DNA of 64,000 nucleotides from Candidatus Nanosynbacter sp. HMT-352 (lineage in GTDB: Bacteria; Patescibacteriota; Saccharimonadia; Saccharimonadales; Saccharimonadaceae), in NCBI RefSeq assembly GCF_022819365.1, contig NZ_CP089289.1, positions 669,211-733,210 of the forward strand. The letters run 5' to 3'. The translations under genes and the position numbers were made by a program. Every line of letters starts with the position of its first letter. Position 1 is the first letter of the stretch. Shown in pieces: positions 49,570 through 59,318 of this stretch. The notes beneath the pieces were generated by a model. That model did no database searches. It saw only the letters and a list, made by a program, of their open reading frames with translations, and was not told where the DNA came from.

Positions 49570-49917
49570 ATGTTACAACAATGTAATCGGTTTCATGGTC
49601 ATGGCAGTCTTAAGTTTGTCTATAAAAATGGACAGGCGGTTCGTTCGTCTATAGCCACGATAAAATATGTGAAGAATCCGTATCGAAATCACAGCAGATT
49701 TGCGGTTGTTGTTAGTAAAAAAGTCCTAAAATCAGCGGTGCGTCGGAATCGTATACGTCGACGTGTTTATGAAATTATTCGCCTGGAACTTCCTAGTATG
49801 AAAAACGATCAAGACGTGGCTGTTATTATATTTTCGGCGGAAGTTTTATTGATGCCACATAAAGACTTGAAACAGACAATAAAGAATCTTTTCTCTCAAG
49901 CTCAACTGTATAAATAG
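49570..49917 (+). CDS. rnpA: Ribonuclease P protein component
   Basis: 115 residues that help the RNase P RNA remove tRNA 5' leaders. Has RFAVVVSKKVLKSAVRRNRIRRRVYEIIR, which contains the family's RNR signature. TATAAT (49556-49561) is 8 bases before the ATG; no ribosome-binding site. Confidence 0.94.
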   Translation: MLQQCNRFHGHGSLKFVYKNGQAVRSSIATIKYVKNPYRNHSRFAVVVSKKVLKSAVRRNRIRRRVYEIIRLELPSMKNDQDVAVIIFSAEVLLMPHKDLKQTIKNLFSQAQLYK

Positions 49918-49941
49918 GCGCTTTTTTGCTATAATTAAGAC

Positions 49942-50862
49942 ATGAGTTTTTTTGATGAGTTTATTGTTCGACCGATTTTAAATTTGTTAATGGCTATTTA
50001 TAGTCTAATTCCGGATTTTGGTGTTAGTGTCATTATCTTTACGATTATTGTAAGACTTTTACTTTGGCCGCTAATTAAGAAGCAACTTCATCAAGCAAAG
50101 GCGATGCGTAAAATGCAGCCAGAGTTGATGAAGATCAAAAAACAGTACGCGAAAAATCCACAAATGCGTAACTTAGCGATGGTGGAGCTTTATAAAAAAC
50201 ACAACGTCAGTGCCTTTGGTTCAATTGGCGTTATGATTATTCAGCTGCCGATTTTGATTGCGATGTATCGAGTGGTGCAGATTTTTGTTTCCAGTCGCGC
50301 TGATCTAGGAAAATACGTTTATGATTTCATGAAAAATCTGCCGGTTGCTAATAATTTAGTGAATAATCCGGATCAATTTAATCAGAATTTCCTGGGAATT
50401 ATAGATTTGACGCAACACGCGATATCAAAGAATGGAATTGTTGTTGGCTTGGTTATTTTGGCGACAGTCGCGGCATATTTGCAATATTTAACTTCAAAAC
50501 AATTGTCGCCCCAATCTGACAGCAATCGTAAGTTGCGTGACATTTTAGCTGAGGCTGGCGATGGAAAAGAAGCAGATCAGGCAGAAGTAAATGCCATTAT
50601 GACACGAAAAATGATGAAATTTATGCCAGTAATGATGTTCTTCGTGATTGTGTATTTGCCGGCAGCTTTGGCGCTTTATTTGACGACGGCTAGTGCCGTG
50701 GGATACCTCCAGAACTATATCATCTTCAAGCAAGACTCTAAAGAAATGCAAGAAATTGCAGATAAAAAATCATCCCAAAAATCTAAAGCATCGACAAAAA
50801 TCGATAAACGTGTTAAAAAGGCTACAGAGGCTAGGATAACTCGGATCAAGGCTAAGGATTAA
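49942..50862 (+). CDS. yidC: Membrane protein insertase YidC/Oxa1 family
   Basis: 306 residues that insert and fold membrane proteins. Five helices with the conserved Arg in FTIIVRLLLWPL (about 42), and a coiled loop MQPELMKIKKQYAKNP. The C-terminus is strongly basic (KRVKKATEARITRIKAKD), which may bind ribosomes. It lacks the large periplasmic domain of Gram-negative YidC. TATAAT (49930-49935), 6 bases before the ATG. Confidence 0.93.
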   Translation: MSFFDEFIVRPILNLLMAIYSLIPDFGVSVIIFTIIVRLLLWPLIKKQLHQAKAMRKMQPELMKIKKQYAKNPQMRNLAMVELYKKHNVSAFGSIGVMIIQLPILIAMYRVVQIFVSSRADLGKYVYDFMKNLPVANNLVNNPDQFNQNFLGIIDLTQHAISKNGIVVGLVILATVAAYLQYLTSKQLSPQSDSNRKLRDILAEAGDGKEADQAEVNAIMTRKMMKFMPVMMFFVIVYLPAALALYLTTASAVGYLQNYIIFKQDSKEMQEIADKKSSQKSKASTKIDKRVKKATEARITRIKAKD

Positions 50863-50871
50863 GGAGGATTT

Positions 50872-51333
50872 ATGGACCAAATTGAAACGGTTGAATTTGT
50901 AAAAAAATATTTAGAGGATTTGCTAACGTTCTTTGACTTGAATCTGGAAGTTTCAGTAAAAATCGAAGATGGAATTGTTATAGCTTCAATTCCACATAGC
51001 GAGCGAAGCAGTATTTTAATTGGTAGAAATGCGGAAACACTGCGTAGTATTCAGAGCCTTTTGTCGACAGCTCTTCATCATAAAGAAGCGTCAACTGTTC
51101 GGGTGAATTTGGACATTGCAGACTATAAAAAGCAGCACGCTGAAAAAATTGCCGAAAAGGCGCGCGGCTGGATTGAGGAAGTTCGACGAACTGGCGAATC
51201 GAAGGTGGTGGACTTGAACGCCGCCGATCGCTGGACAGTGCATCACTTGGCTGGTGAATATAGCGATATTGATACGCATTCTGAAGGTGAAGGTCGCGAA
51301 CGACGGTTGATTATTAGTCAGAAGAGTTCTTAG
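50872..51333 (+). CDS. khpB: KhpB/Jag RNA-binding protein, KH and R3H domains
   Basis: 153 residues. The KH domain (about 10-80, with LIGRNAETLRSIQSLLSTAL) and R3H domain (about 90-150, with DRWTVHHLAGEYSDIDTHSEG) are present; the N-terminal Jag_N domain is missing. KhpB binds RNA and affects cell elongation and division in Firmicutes. AAGGAGG precedes the ATG. Its last 20 bases overlap the convergent GtrA-like gene. Confidence 0.9.
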   Translation: MDQIETVEFVKKYLEDLLTFFDLNLEVSVKIEDGIVIASIPHSERSSILIGRNAETLRSIQSLLSTALHHKEASTVRVNLDIADYKKQHAEKIAEKARGWIEEVRRTGESKVVDLNAADRWTVHHLAGEYSDIDTHSEGEGRERRLIISQKSS

Positions 51334-51748
51334 CATCTTTAAAGATTATTCTGGAATATAGAACATAATTCCAAACGAGACTGACTGCCGTGGCAGCTAG
51401 CTTGCTAATTAATAGGGCAAGTGATTTGTTTAATCCGAAGCTTATAAATATTGGTGTAACAGTAGCGATAACAATTGTTTGAATTACCCATAAACCGAAT
51501 AGCGTAACTGCCGCGAATAAAAGAAATTGTTTTTTCAAGTTTTGGGATGTTGACTTGAAAGTGTATTTTTTATTTGCAAAAAATGAGAACAAAAAGGCAA
51601 CGAATGTTGATATAAAATTAGCAAACTCTTTTGGAATATTTAAGAAGATTGTTAGACTAAAAAGTATGCCAAAATCTAGTACCGTATTAGTACTGCCGAC
51701 GATAAGAAATCTTAATTTATCGGCGTGTTTTTTTAATATTTCCTGCAC
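51314..51748 (-). CDS. GtrA-family membrane protein
   Basis: 144 residues, four helices; LRFLIVGSTNTVLDFGILF (about 13-31) and FFANKKYTFKS are GtrA signatures. GtrA proteins are thought to flip lipid-linked sugars, working with a GtrB-like transferase, which is encoded just upstream with a 32-base overlap. Overlaps khpB by 20 bases tail-to-tail. Confidence 0.85.
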   Translation of the reverse strand: MQEILKKHADKLRFLIVGSTNTVLDFGILFSLTIFLNIPKEFANFISTFVAFLFSFFANKKYTFKSTSQNLKKQFLLFAAVTLFGLWVIQTIVIATVTPIFISFGLNKSLALLISKLAATAVSLVWNYVLYSRIIFKDAKNSSD

Positions 51749-52667
51749 GATACTCCTCTATTAAATATAATGGTCTGTTTTTTGTCTCAATAAATATCCG
51801 TCCTACGTATTCGCCAATTATGCCCAGGGATAATAACTGAACTCCTCCGAGGAATAGGATGACTGCCATTAAGGAAGAATAGCCAGCTCCGGTGGAAACT
51901 CCGAACAAAGGGCGAACTAAAAGATATATAATCCAGACAAAAGCAATAAACGAAATGATGAATCCAAAGATAGTTGCCATTCGTAGTGGTGCAGTAGTAA
52001 AACTGGTGATTCCGTCGATTGCTAAGTTTAGTAATTTCCGGTAATTCCACTTGGTTTGACCAGCTAATCTGGGATCGCGATCATAAAATATCTCTTTTTT
52101 CTTATATCCAATCCAGCTGAAAATTGCTTTTGTGTTACGCTGAGATTCGCGGAATTTTTGTAAAGCCTCAATACATCGGCGATCCAGCAAGCGAAAATCT
52201 CCAGTGTCAACCTGAATGGGGATGTTGGTCGATTTCTGCAATATTCTGTAATACCATTGGCTGGTTTTCTTCTTTAGCCAGGTTTCGCCTTGTCGATTGT
52301 TACGGCGAGCATAGACATCGTCATAACCATCTTCCCAATACGAAATCATTTCCTGGATGAGTTCCGGTGGGTCTTGCAAATCTGCATCGATAATCACCAG
52401 AGCGTCACTTTTTATGTGGTCAATTCCAGCTATCATGGCAATTTCCTTACCGAAGTTTCGCGATAGATTTATATAGCTAATTCGAGAATCTTTTTTTGAT
52501 TGCTCGGCTATGATTGAAAAAGATTTATCGGTGCTGCCGTCGTTTATAAATAGAAATTCAAATTGATAATTGGACGTATTTTTTGTAAATTCGTCCAAGC
52601 GTCTAAATAGTTGCGACAAAACGGATTCTTCGTTGTAGACAGGAATGAGAAGAGTGATGGTTTTCAT
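51717..52667 (-). CDS. GtrB/DPM1-like polyprenyl-phosphate glycosyltransferase
   Basis: 316 residues. GT2 domain with LLIPVYNEESVLSQLFRRLDE, INDGSTDKS, DADLQDPPELI (DxD-type metal site) and two C-terminal helices (about 230-290). Such enzymes attach a sugar to undecaprenyl phosphate for later transfer to surface glycans. Forms a pair with the GtrA-like gene. Confidence 0.9.
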   Translation of the reverse strand: MKTITLLIPVYNEESVLSQLFRRLDEFTKNTSNYQFEFLFINDGSTDKSFSIIAEQSKKDSRISYINLSRNFGKEIAMIAGIDHIKSDALVIIDADLQDPPELIQEMISYWEDGYDDVYARRNNRQGETWLKKKTSQWYYRILQKSTNIPIQVDTGDFRLLDRRCIEALQKFRESQRNTKAIFSWIGYKKKEIFYDRDPRLAGQTKWNYRKLLNLAIDGITSFTTAPLRMATIFGFIISFIAFVWIIYLLVRPLFGVSTGAGYSSLMAVILFLGGVQLLSLGIIGEYVGRIFIETKNRPLYLIEEYRAGNIKKTRR

Positions 52668-52680
52668 GGTATTAAATATA

Positions 52681-53694
52681 TTATTTTATTCTGAAAAAAT
52701 GCTTAAATTTTAATAATCCAGTTTGATTTGGTAGTGGTCCATCGTGAATAATACTATGAATATAGTCGACGGAAACCTTACGATTTTTTTGGATATAAAG
52801 ACGTTTTTTATAAGCTGCTGGTTTGTGGACGATTGATACTAAAGTGCCTTTGAATGCAGGCCAACCGTTGCCGTGACGGATTGCGCTAGCAAAAATCAAC
52901 CAATATGTCAGCAAGAATCGTACACCGATATACCAAAATAGTTTACCCGGAACATTTTTAATGAAGACTAACGGCAAGTTTTTAAAAGTATTGTAGACAG
53001 CTAATCCGGGAACTTTTTTACTACTAGCGCCAACCTTGTGATAAGCGATAGCCTTGGGTGTGAAGCGAACTTTCCAGCCTGCTAATTGCGCTCGGAAGCT
53101 TAAGTCGACATCTTCATAATACATGAAGAAATCTTCGTCAAACATATCTATATCATCAAAGATTTTTACACGATAAATAGCCCCGCCGCCAGTTGCACCA
53201 AATATTTCTCCAGGCTTAGTTGGCGCGTTTTTTATGGGCTCGTCACGGTTTCTTGGTCCAGGAAGTCCCCACGTTGTGTAAAAATCTCCAGTTGTGTCAA
53301 GAATCTTGCTATTGCGTCTTTGTAGAATTCCAGTAGCAATTCCGCATTCTGGGTATTTTGATAATTGATAAACGAGAGCTTCACACCAGTTTTTATCAGC
53401 TATCGCATCCGGATTAAGCACTCCAATATATTCAAAGTTGTTTTTTAGGGCGTAGATTAATCCTGTATTAATTCCTCCCGCGAATCCTAGATTGTCTGAG
53501 TTTTTGAGCAAAATAATCTTTTCTTTTTTATGCGACGATATATATTCTTCAAATACAGTAACAGAATTGTCGCTACTATTATTATCTACTATAATAATAG
53601 TAGGTTTTAGGGTTTGTTTTATTAATGAATCAACGCACTCTATGGCGTCGTCGGATCCGTTCCAGTTAAGAACTATAATTGCAAGTCTATTCAT
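52681..53694 (-). CDS. GT2-family glycosyltransferase, rhamnosyltransferase-like
   Basis: 337 residues. LAIIVLNWNGSDDAIECVDSL start, DNNSSDNS, GVLNPDA and DEDFFMYYEDVDLSFRAQ are typical of dTDP-rhamnosyl and galactofuranosyl-type transferases. Probably builds a cell-surface polysaccharide. 13 bases before the GtrB-like gene on the same strand; divergent from the Wzm-like permease. Confidence 0.88.
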   Translation of the reverse strand: MNRLAIIVLNWNGSDDAIECVDSLIKQTLKPTIIIVDNNSSDNSVTVFEEYISSHKKEKIILLKNSDNLGFAGGINTGLIYALKNNFEYIGVLNPDAIADKNWCEALVYQLSKYPECGIATGILQRRNSKILDTTGDFYTTWGLPGPRNRDEPIKNAPTKPGEIFGATGGGAIYRVKIFDDIDMFDEDFFMYYEDVDLSFRAQLAGWKVRFTPKAIAYHKVGASSKKVPGLAVYNTFKNLPLVFIKNVPGKLFWYIGVRFLLTYWLIFASAIRHGNGWPAFKGTLVSIVHKPAAYKKRLYIQKNRKVSVDYIHSIIHDGPLPNQTGLLKFKHFFRIK

Positions 53695-53725
53695 AATACA
53701 TTAACTATTATATACTAGTATAGTG

Positions 53726-54544
53726 ATGTGGAAGTCTTTAAATCTCTTAGATCATCGAAATATTATACTATTGAGAGAACTTATTGTAACTGATTTTAAA
53801 CTTAGATATCAGGGTTCGGTTTTAGGTTACGTATGGAGCGTGTTAAAACCATTATTCTTGTTTGCTATTTTATATGTAGTTTTTGTTCACATACTACGCT
53901 TAGATAGAGGAATACCGCATTTTCCTGTGACTATGTTATTAGGTATTGTTTTATGGTCGTTTTTTACAGAGGCAACAAGCAATGGTCTGGGGTCTATAGT
54001 AAATAGAGGAGACTTAATCAGAAAATTAAATTTTCCAAAATATATAATTGTAATTTCAGGAACGGTTTCATCATTAATTAATTTATTTATTAATCTTGGT
54101 GTAGTTTTAATATTTATTCTACTGAATGGCGTAAGTCTTTCCTGGACTGCATTATTAATAGTGCCGCTTATTATTGAACTATACATATTTTCATTAGGTA
54201 TAGCTTTATTGCTGTCTGTATTTAATGTAAAGTATCGTGATACTAGTTATATATGGGAAATATTTTTACAGGCAGCTTTTTATGCAGCCCCAATTATTTA
54301 TCCAATACAGATGGCCTTGGAGCGTAGTCGTGTAGCTGCAGAATTATTATTTATGAACCCAGTTACACAGATAATCCAAGATGCAAGGTATGCTTTGATA
54401 AATCAAGATGGGTCAATTATTAGATCTACCGATTTAATACATGACTGGCGTATTATTTTTCCATGGATAGTAATCATTGTTACGGTAATATTAGGAATTT
54501 ATTGTTTTTCTAAGAGATCACGATATTTTGCGGAGGATATTTAA
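53726..54544 (+). CDS. ABC-2 type polysaccharide export permease, Wzm-like
   Basis: 272 residues, six helices, LRYQGSVLGYVWSVLKPLF near the N-terminus, as in Wzm/KpsM/TagG. Exports a lipid-linked polysaccharide with the ATPase encoded next. TATACT (53711-53716) lies 9 bases before the ATG at 53726. A TATAAT for the divergent gene (minus 53712-53707) overlaps it. Confidence 0.9.
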   Translation: MWKSLNLLDHRNIILLRELIVTDFKLRYQGSVLGYVWSVLKPLFLFAILYVVFVHILRLDRGIPHFPVTMLLGIVLWSFFTEATSNGLGSIVNRGDLIRKLNFPKYIIVISGTVSSLINLFINLGVVLIFILLNGVSLSWTALLIVPLIIELYIFSLGIALLLSVFNVKYRDTSYIWEIFLQAAFYAAPIIYPIQMALERSRVAAELLFMNPVTQIIQDARYALINQDGSIIRSTDLIHDWRIIFPWIVIIVTVILGIYCFSKRSRYFAEDI

Positions 54545-54546
54545 TA

Positions 54547-55707
54547 ATGGCAAAAAATAATGCGGTTGAAATTGTTAACGTAACCAAGACATTTAAAATT
54601 CCAATTGAAGCAATAACAATGCTAAAACAGAAAGTAGTAGGATTTTTACTGAGAAAAAAAGGATATAGAGATTTTACGCCGTTAAAAGAAATATCTTTTA
54701 ATATAAAGGAAGGTGATTTCTTTGGAATAGTTGGAAAAAATGGATCTGGTAAAAGTACCTTATTAAAATTAATAGCGGGTATTTATACGCCCAATGAAGG
54801 CAGTATTCACACGAAGGGAAAGCTTGTTCCGTTTATAGAGCTTGGCGTTGGTTTTAATCCTGAGCTGTCCGGTAGGGATAATGTGTATCTAAATGGTGCT
54901 TTGTTGGGATTCAGTCGAAAAGAAGTTGACTCTATGTATGATGAAATTGTCGAATTTGCTGAGATGCGTGACTTCATGGAGGAAAAGTTGAAGAATTATT
55001 CGAGCGGCATGCAAGTACGTCTAGCGTTTTCGATTGCTATAAAAGCTAAAGGCGATATTTTAATGCTTGATGAAGTTTTGGCGGTTGGAGATGAAGCTTT
55101 TCAGAAAAAATGTTATGCATATTTTGATAAATTAAAACGTGAAAAAAAGACCGTAATACTTGTGACTCATGACATGGGTGCTGTGGAACGTTTTTGTAAT
55201 AAAGCAGTACTACTTGAGGATGGTAAAATAAAGATGCAAGGTAAACCTCATATGGTTGCTGCTGCGTATAGTATTAGTAATGAGCTAGAACATGCTAAGA
55301 CTCATAAATTTGACCGGACGTCTGCACCTTTTGATGTAAGCATATATAATAGCAAAGGTATCGAAAGTAGTTCTTTTGAGTATAACGAATCTATTACTAT
55401 AAAGTTATCTTGGAAACAAGAGGGCGTTAAGAACGTTGGAGTTGCTATATTCAGAGAAAATGGAGAATATGTATTTGGTCCTAATACATATCAAGATAAA
55501 TATAGTATTAAGCATGAGAATAGAGCGGAATATACAGTCAAACTAAATCTTAACGAGGGTGACTATTTTATAAAAGTTGGATTAACTGGAGCAAGAGACA
55601 TAGATACGATAGCCTTTATAGAAGAAGGTCCTCATTTTTCAGTTCAGCGAGATTACGATGGCGGCCGTTGGGGTGGTGTAACCAAGCTAGATCATAAATG
55701 GAAGTAA
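54547..55707 (+). CDS. ABC-2 polysaccharide export ATPase, Wzt-like
   Basis: 386 residues. ATPase with Walker A GIVGKNGSGKST, GVGFNPELSGRDN, signature NYSSGM, Walker B LMLDEVLAVGD and VTHDMG. A C-terminal beta domain (about 260-386) resembles Wzt_C, which recognises the end of the glycan chain. 2 bases after the permease gene. Confidence 0.92.
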   Translation: MAKNNAVEIVNVTKTFKIPIEAITMLKQKVVGFLLRKKGYRDFTPLKEISFNIKEGDFFGIVGKNGSGKSTLLKLIAGIYTPNEGSIHTKGKLVPFIELGVGFNPELSGRDNVYLNGALLGFSRKEVDSMYDEIVEFAEMRDFMEEKLKNYSSGMQVRLAFSIAIKAKGDILMLDEVLAVGDEAFQKKCYAYFDKLKREKKTVILVTHDMGAVERFCNKAVLLEDGKIKMQGKPHMVAAAYSISNELEHAKTHKFDRTSAPFDVSIYNSKGIESSSFEYNESITIKLSWKQEGVKNVGVAIFRENGEYVFGPNTYQDKYSIKHENRAEYTVKLNLNEGDYFIKVGLTGARDIDTIAFIEEGPHFSVQRDYDGGRWGGVTKLDHKWK

Positions 55708-55709
55708 AT

Positions 55710-57113
55710 ATGCTACAGAATCTTAAAAATAAGATAAAAGGCAAAAAGTCTATTTATACGTTCTTATTGACACTATTGTATCCGTATAGGAAATATCTCG
55801 ACTCAAGGCAGAGAAAAATATACGAGGCATGGAATCGTAAAAATGAAAATATTGTTAATAATGAGAAAATGCGAAATAACCCGCTCATATCTATTGTCGT
55901 TCCTACGTATAATACGCCGATAGAATATTTAAGAGACATGATACAGTCAGTAGAGAATCAATCATATACGAATTGGGAACTGATTATTGTAGACGACGCA
56001 TCTCCTAATAGTTATGTAAGGGATGAAATAAGTAATATATCGAAAGATAATATAAAAATAAAGAGTTTTTTTCTTAAAAAAAATCGGCATATTGCTGGGG
56101 CAACAAATTATGGTATTGAGAAAGCCAGGGGTGAATATATAGGACTACTAGACCATGACGATATACTACATAAAGACGCCTTGTTGTCTGTTGTAGAGAA
56201 AATAAACGAGGTATCAGGCGTAAAATTCTTATATACAGATGAGATCAAGCTCGACGAAAACGGAAGACAGTATCAACCATTTTTTAAGCCTGATTGGAAT
56301 GGTGATTTTTTACGTTCCATAAATTATATTACACACTTTGCAGTAATACAAAGAGAGTTCTTAATAAAGTTAAAGTGTGAGGATGGCAATTATAATGGAA
56401 CTCAGGATTGGGAATTATTTTTAAGAATAACGAGAAATTTGCAACCAAATCATATTGTGCATATTCCGAAAATATTATATTATTGGCGTGTTCATAAAAA
56501 TTCTACAGCAATGGACTTGGATGCTAAGCCATATGTTGTTGAGGCTCAAAAGAAAGCCTTAGAAGATGACGTTAGGTTGCGTAAGGTGGAAGCTAGAGTA
56601 ATTCGAGATCCAATGTATGGTGCGCAGTGGTATTTACAGTATTATACGCATAAAGGCGTTAATCTAAGTAATGTATTATTTGATAACACAAAAAATATTG
56701 GCGATATTTTAGACAAAGAGCTTTCTGACGTAGTAATATTTTCGGAAAAACCAATAAATTGCATAAATTTTAGAGATGCAATGGGCGATGTTTTAAGGCA
56801 AGATATTGGTGTTGTCATTCCAAAGATAATGGACGAAGAGCAGGTAATAAATAACCTCATATCTATTTTAGATAAGAGAATAGTAGAATGTATACATATG
56901 TTAAATAGACGATCATTTACTAGGCATATTTATTTAACATCTAAATATAATCTTGGTAAAGCATACGCTCCTATTATACTTGTAGAGAGAAAAAAGCTTA
57001 ATCTAATTGACAGATCAACAAGAATGGATAGTGAGTCTATAACAGCGGCGCTTTGTAGCAAAGAGATGAGAACGTTATATAATCCATATATAATAATAGG
57101 AGAAAAAAGATGA
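55710..57113 (+). CDS. GT2-family glycosyltransferase
   Basis: About 467 residues. GT2 domain (about 50-260) with ISIVVPTYNTPIEYL, VDDASPN, LLDHDDIL and GTQDWELF. The C-terminal 170 residues are not recognised. I start at ATG 55710, which has GGAAG before it; ATG at 55698 overlaps the wzt-like gene. It overlaps the next gene by 4 bases (ATGA). Confidence 0.87.
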   Translation: MLQNLKNKIKGKKSIYTFLLTLLYPYRKYLDSRQRKIYEAWNRKNENIVNNEKMRNNPLISIVVPTYNTPIEYLRDMIQSVENQSYTNWELIIVDDASPNSYVRDEISNISKDNIKIKSFFLKKNRHIAGATNYGIEKARGEYIGLLDHDDILHKDALLSVVEKINEVSGVKFLYTDEIKLDENGRQYQPFFKPDWNGDFLRSINYITHFAVIQREFLIKLKCEDGNYNGTQDWELFLRITRNLQPNHIVHIPKILYYWRVHKNSTAMDLDAKPYVVEAQKKALEDDVRLRKVEARVIRDPMYGAQWYLQYYTHKGVNLSNVLFDNTKNIGDILDKELSDVVIFSEKPINCINFRDAMGDVLRQDIGVVIPKIMDEEQVINNLISILDKRIVECIHMLNRRSFTRHIYLTSKYNLGKAYAPIILVERKKLNLIDRSTRMDSESITAALCSKEMRTLYNPYIIIGEKR

Positions 57114-59308
57114 TTCGAAGAATTAATAATCTTATAAAGAAGAGTACTCTTATAATTAAAGACGATGGTGCTTTGCGCTTTGCTAAACGTGCAGCAAAAT
57201 ATGCGTATTATAAGAAGTTTCCTGATAGAAAAAATAAAGAATACAAAGATATATTATTTATTAATGGTTGTACGCTACCTCATCCAGAAAGATATCGTGT
57301 CGCTCATCAAATTGAGCAGTTAATATCTCAAGGATTAACAGCTGATAGTGTTTTTTACGACAGGCTATCATTAGATCAATTAAAATATTATCGTGGATTT
57401 GTATTTTTTAGGTGTCCAATAACCGATACGGTACGTGATTTTATTAAACAAGCTAATTATTTTAATAAAACATGCTTTTTTGATATAGATGATTTGGTAA
57501 TTGACCAAAAATATACCGACTCAATCGAGTATGTTCAAAAAATGAGCGATGAAGATAAACGTCTATATAATGACGGTGTTGATAGAATGCGTGAGACTTT
57601 AACTTTATGTAGCCATGCGATTACAACGACAACTCAACTACAAGAAGAGCTACAAAAATATATTAAGGGTCAAGTGTTAATAAATCGTAACGTGGCTTCT
57701 GATGAAATGATTAGTAAATCTAATGCAGCTGTTAAGGCGGTAAATAAAAATGAAGACAAGGTCATTATTGGGTATTTTAGTGGTAGTATTACTCATAATG
57801 AAGATTTTGATCTTGTAATACCGAGTCTTATAAAAATATTTGATAAATATCCACACGTATACCTCAAGATAGCTGGCATTCTTGATGTACCTGATATACT
57901 TGAGCCATATAAGGATAGAATTATTACATCAGGATTTGTTGATTGGCGCGAACTACCAATGGTCATGGCTGAATGTAGTATAGCTTTAGCTCCTCTTGTT
58001 GATACGATATTTAATCGAGCTAAGTCAGAGAATAAATGGATTGAGGCTGCGCTTGTAAAAGTTCCTATTATAGCTAGCGAAGTTGGTGCTTTTTCAGAAA
58101 AAGTCCAAGATGGCTCTACGGGAATATTGGTAAAAAATACTGACAAAGAATGGTTTAATGCTATGGATTTGCTTGTGTCAGACAAAAGCCTACGTGATTC
58201 TATTTCCAATAGGGCTTATAATGAGGTGACTCGTAATTGTTCTACGGTATATACTGGATATAATATAGCGTCATTTATCCGAGAACGGCTGGCTAGAAAT
58301 ATAGGTTTCGTTTTACCATCAACAGATATATCAGGAGGAGTAATTGTAGCTTTGAAACATGCGGATGTATTACGCTCTCACGGATGGGATGTAACTTTGA
58401 TTGATGCCGTCAGTAAACATAATTTGAAAATAGCCAAGAAGAGTTATAAATATAGGTATGAGCTACCAGGTTTTAATATTATTATTGCTCATAAGACAAA
58501 AATTAAAGCATTTTTTGATACACAAGTAGCTACTTTATGGTCGACCGTTGACGTAATCAAAAAACAAGCAAACGTTCGTAATCGACTGTATTTTGTACAG
58601 AATTTTGAAACAGATTTTTATGAGCCAGGAACTGGAGAGCCGCGATTTTTAGCAAACGCCTCTTATTGCGATCAATCTGGAGTGCAATATATAACTATGT
58701 CTTTATGGTGTCAGCGGTGGCTAAAAGATATTTTTCATAAGGAATCCAGATATGTTTCTAACGGCATCGATATAAGTTTATACCCATATCGTGAGCGTGA
58801 TTTTACTGGAAAAATAAAAATATTAGTTGAGGGTGATAGCAAAAGCGAATACAAAAACACAGATGAGGCTTTTCGTATTATTAATGAACTTGATCCTGAA
58901 AAGTTTGAAATATCTTATTTATCATACCGTAAAGAACCAAAAGACTGGTATAGAGTTGATAAGTTCTATAATAGAATACCTCCAGAAAAAGTTGGAGAAG
59001 TGTATGCTAGCTGCGATATCTTAATAAAAACAAGTATTCTTGAGAGCTTTTCATATCCACCTCTTGAAATGATGGCTACGGGTGGCGTATCTGTAGTGGT
59101 TCCAAATGGAGGAAATGTTGAATATCTAAAGGATGGATATAATTGTTTATTCTATAAGCAGGGTGATATTGAAGAGGGAGTTGCTGCAGTTAAAAAGATA
59201 TTAGATGACAAAGAATTGCGAGATAAGCTTATAGAAAATGGTCTTAAAACAGCTCGAGATTATCAATGGAGTAATCTCGAGCAACAGATAATAGATATAT
59301 ATAGTTAA
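57110..59308 (+). CDS. Two-domain GT4-like glycosyltransferase
   Basis: 732 residues. The first part (about 30-400) has a GT4 C-domain with VIIGYFSGSITHNEDF and GAFSEKVQDGSTGILV. The second (about 400-732) starts FVLPSTDISGGVIVALKHADVL and ends with a GT4-like nucleotide-sugar block (SILESFSYPPLEMMATGGVSV). It probably adds two residues or repeats to the exported glycan. Base use is AT-rich (many ATA and AGA codons), unlike the housekeeping part of the window. Confidence 0.85.
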   Translation: MIRRINNLIKKSTLIIKDDGALRFAKRAAKYAYYKKFPDRKNKEYKDILFINGCTLPHPERYRVAHQIEQLISQGLTADSVFYDRLSLDQLKYYRGFVFFRCPITDTVRDFIKQANYFNKTCFFDIDDLVIDQKYTDSIEYVQKMSDEDKRLYNDGVDRMRETLTLCSHAITTTTQLQEELQKYIKGQVLINRNVASDEMISKSNAAVKAVNKNEDKVIIGYFSGSITHNEDFDLVIPSLIKIFDKYPHVYLKIAGILDVPDILEPYKDRIITSGFVDWRELPMVMAECSIALAPLVDTIFNRAKSENKWIEAALVKVPIIASEVGAFSEKVQDGSTGILVKNTDKEWFNAMDLLVSDKSLRDSISNRAYNEVTRNCSTVYTGYNIASFIRERLARNIGFVLPSTDISGGVIVALKHADVLRSHGWDVTLIDAVSKHNLKIAKKSYKYRYELPGFNIIIAHKTKIKAFFDTQVATLWSTVDVIKKQANVRNRLYFVQNFETDFYEPGTGEPRFLANASYCDQSGVQYITMSLWCQRWLKDIFHKESRYVSNGIDISLYPYRERDFTGKIKILVEGDSKSEYKNTDEAFRIINELDPEKFEISYLSYRKEPKDWYRVDKFYNRIPPEKVGEVYASCDILIKTSILESFSYPPLEMMATGGVSVVVPNGGNVEYLKDGYNCLFYKQGDIEEGVAAVKKILDDKELRDKLIENGLKTARDYQWSNLEQQIIDIYS

Positions 59309-59318
59309 TAAGTATATA

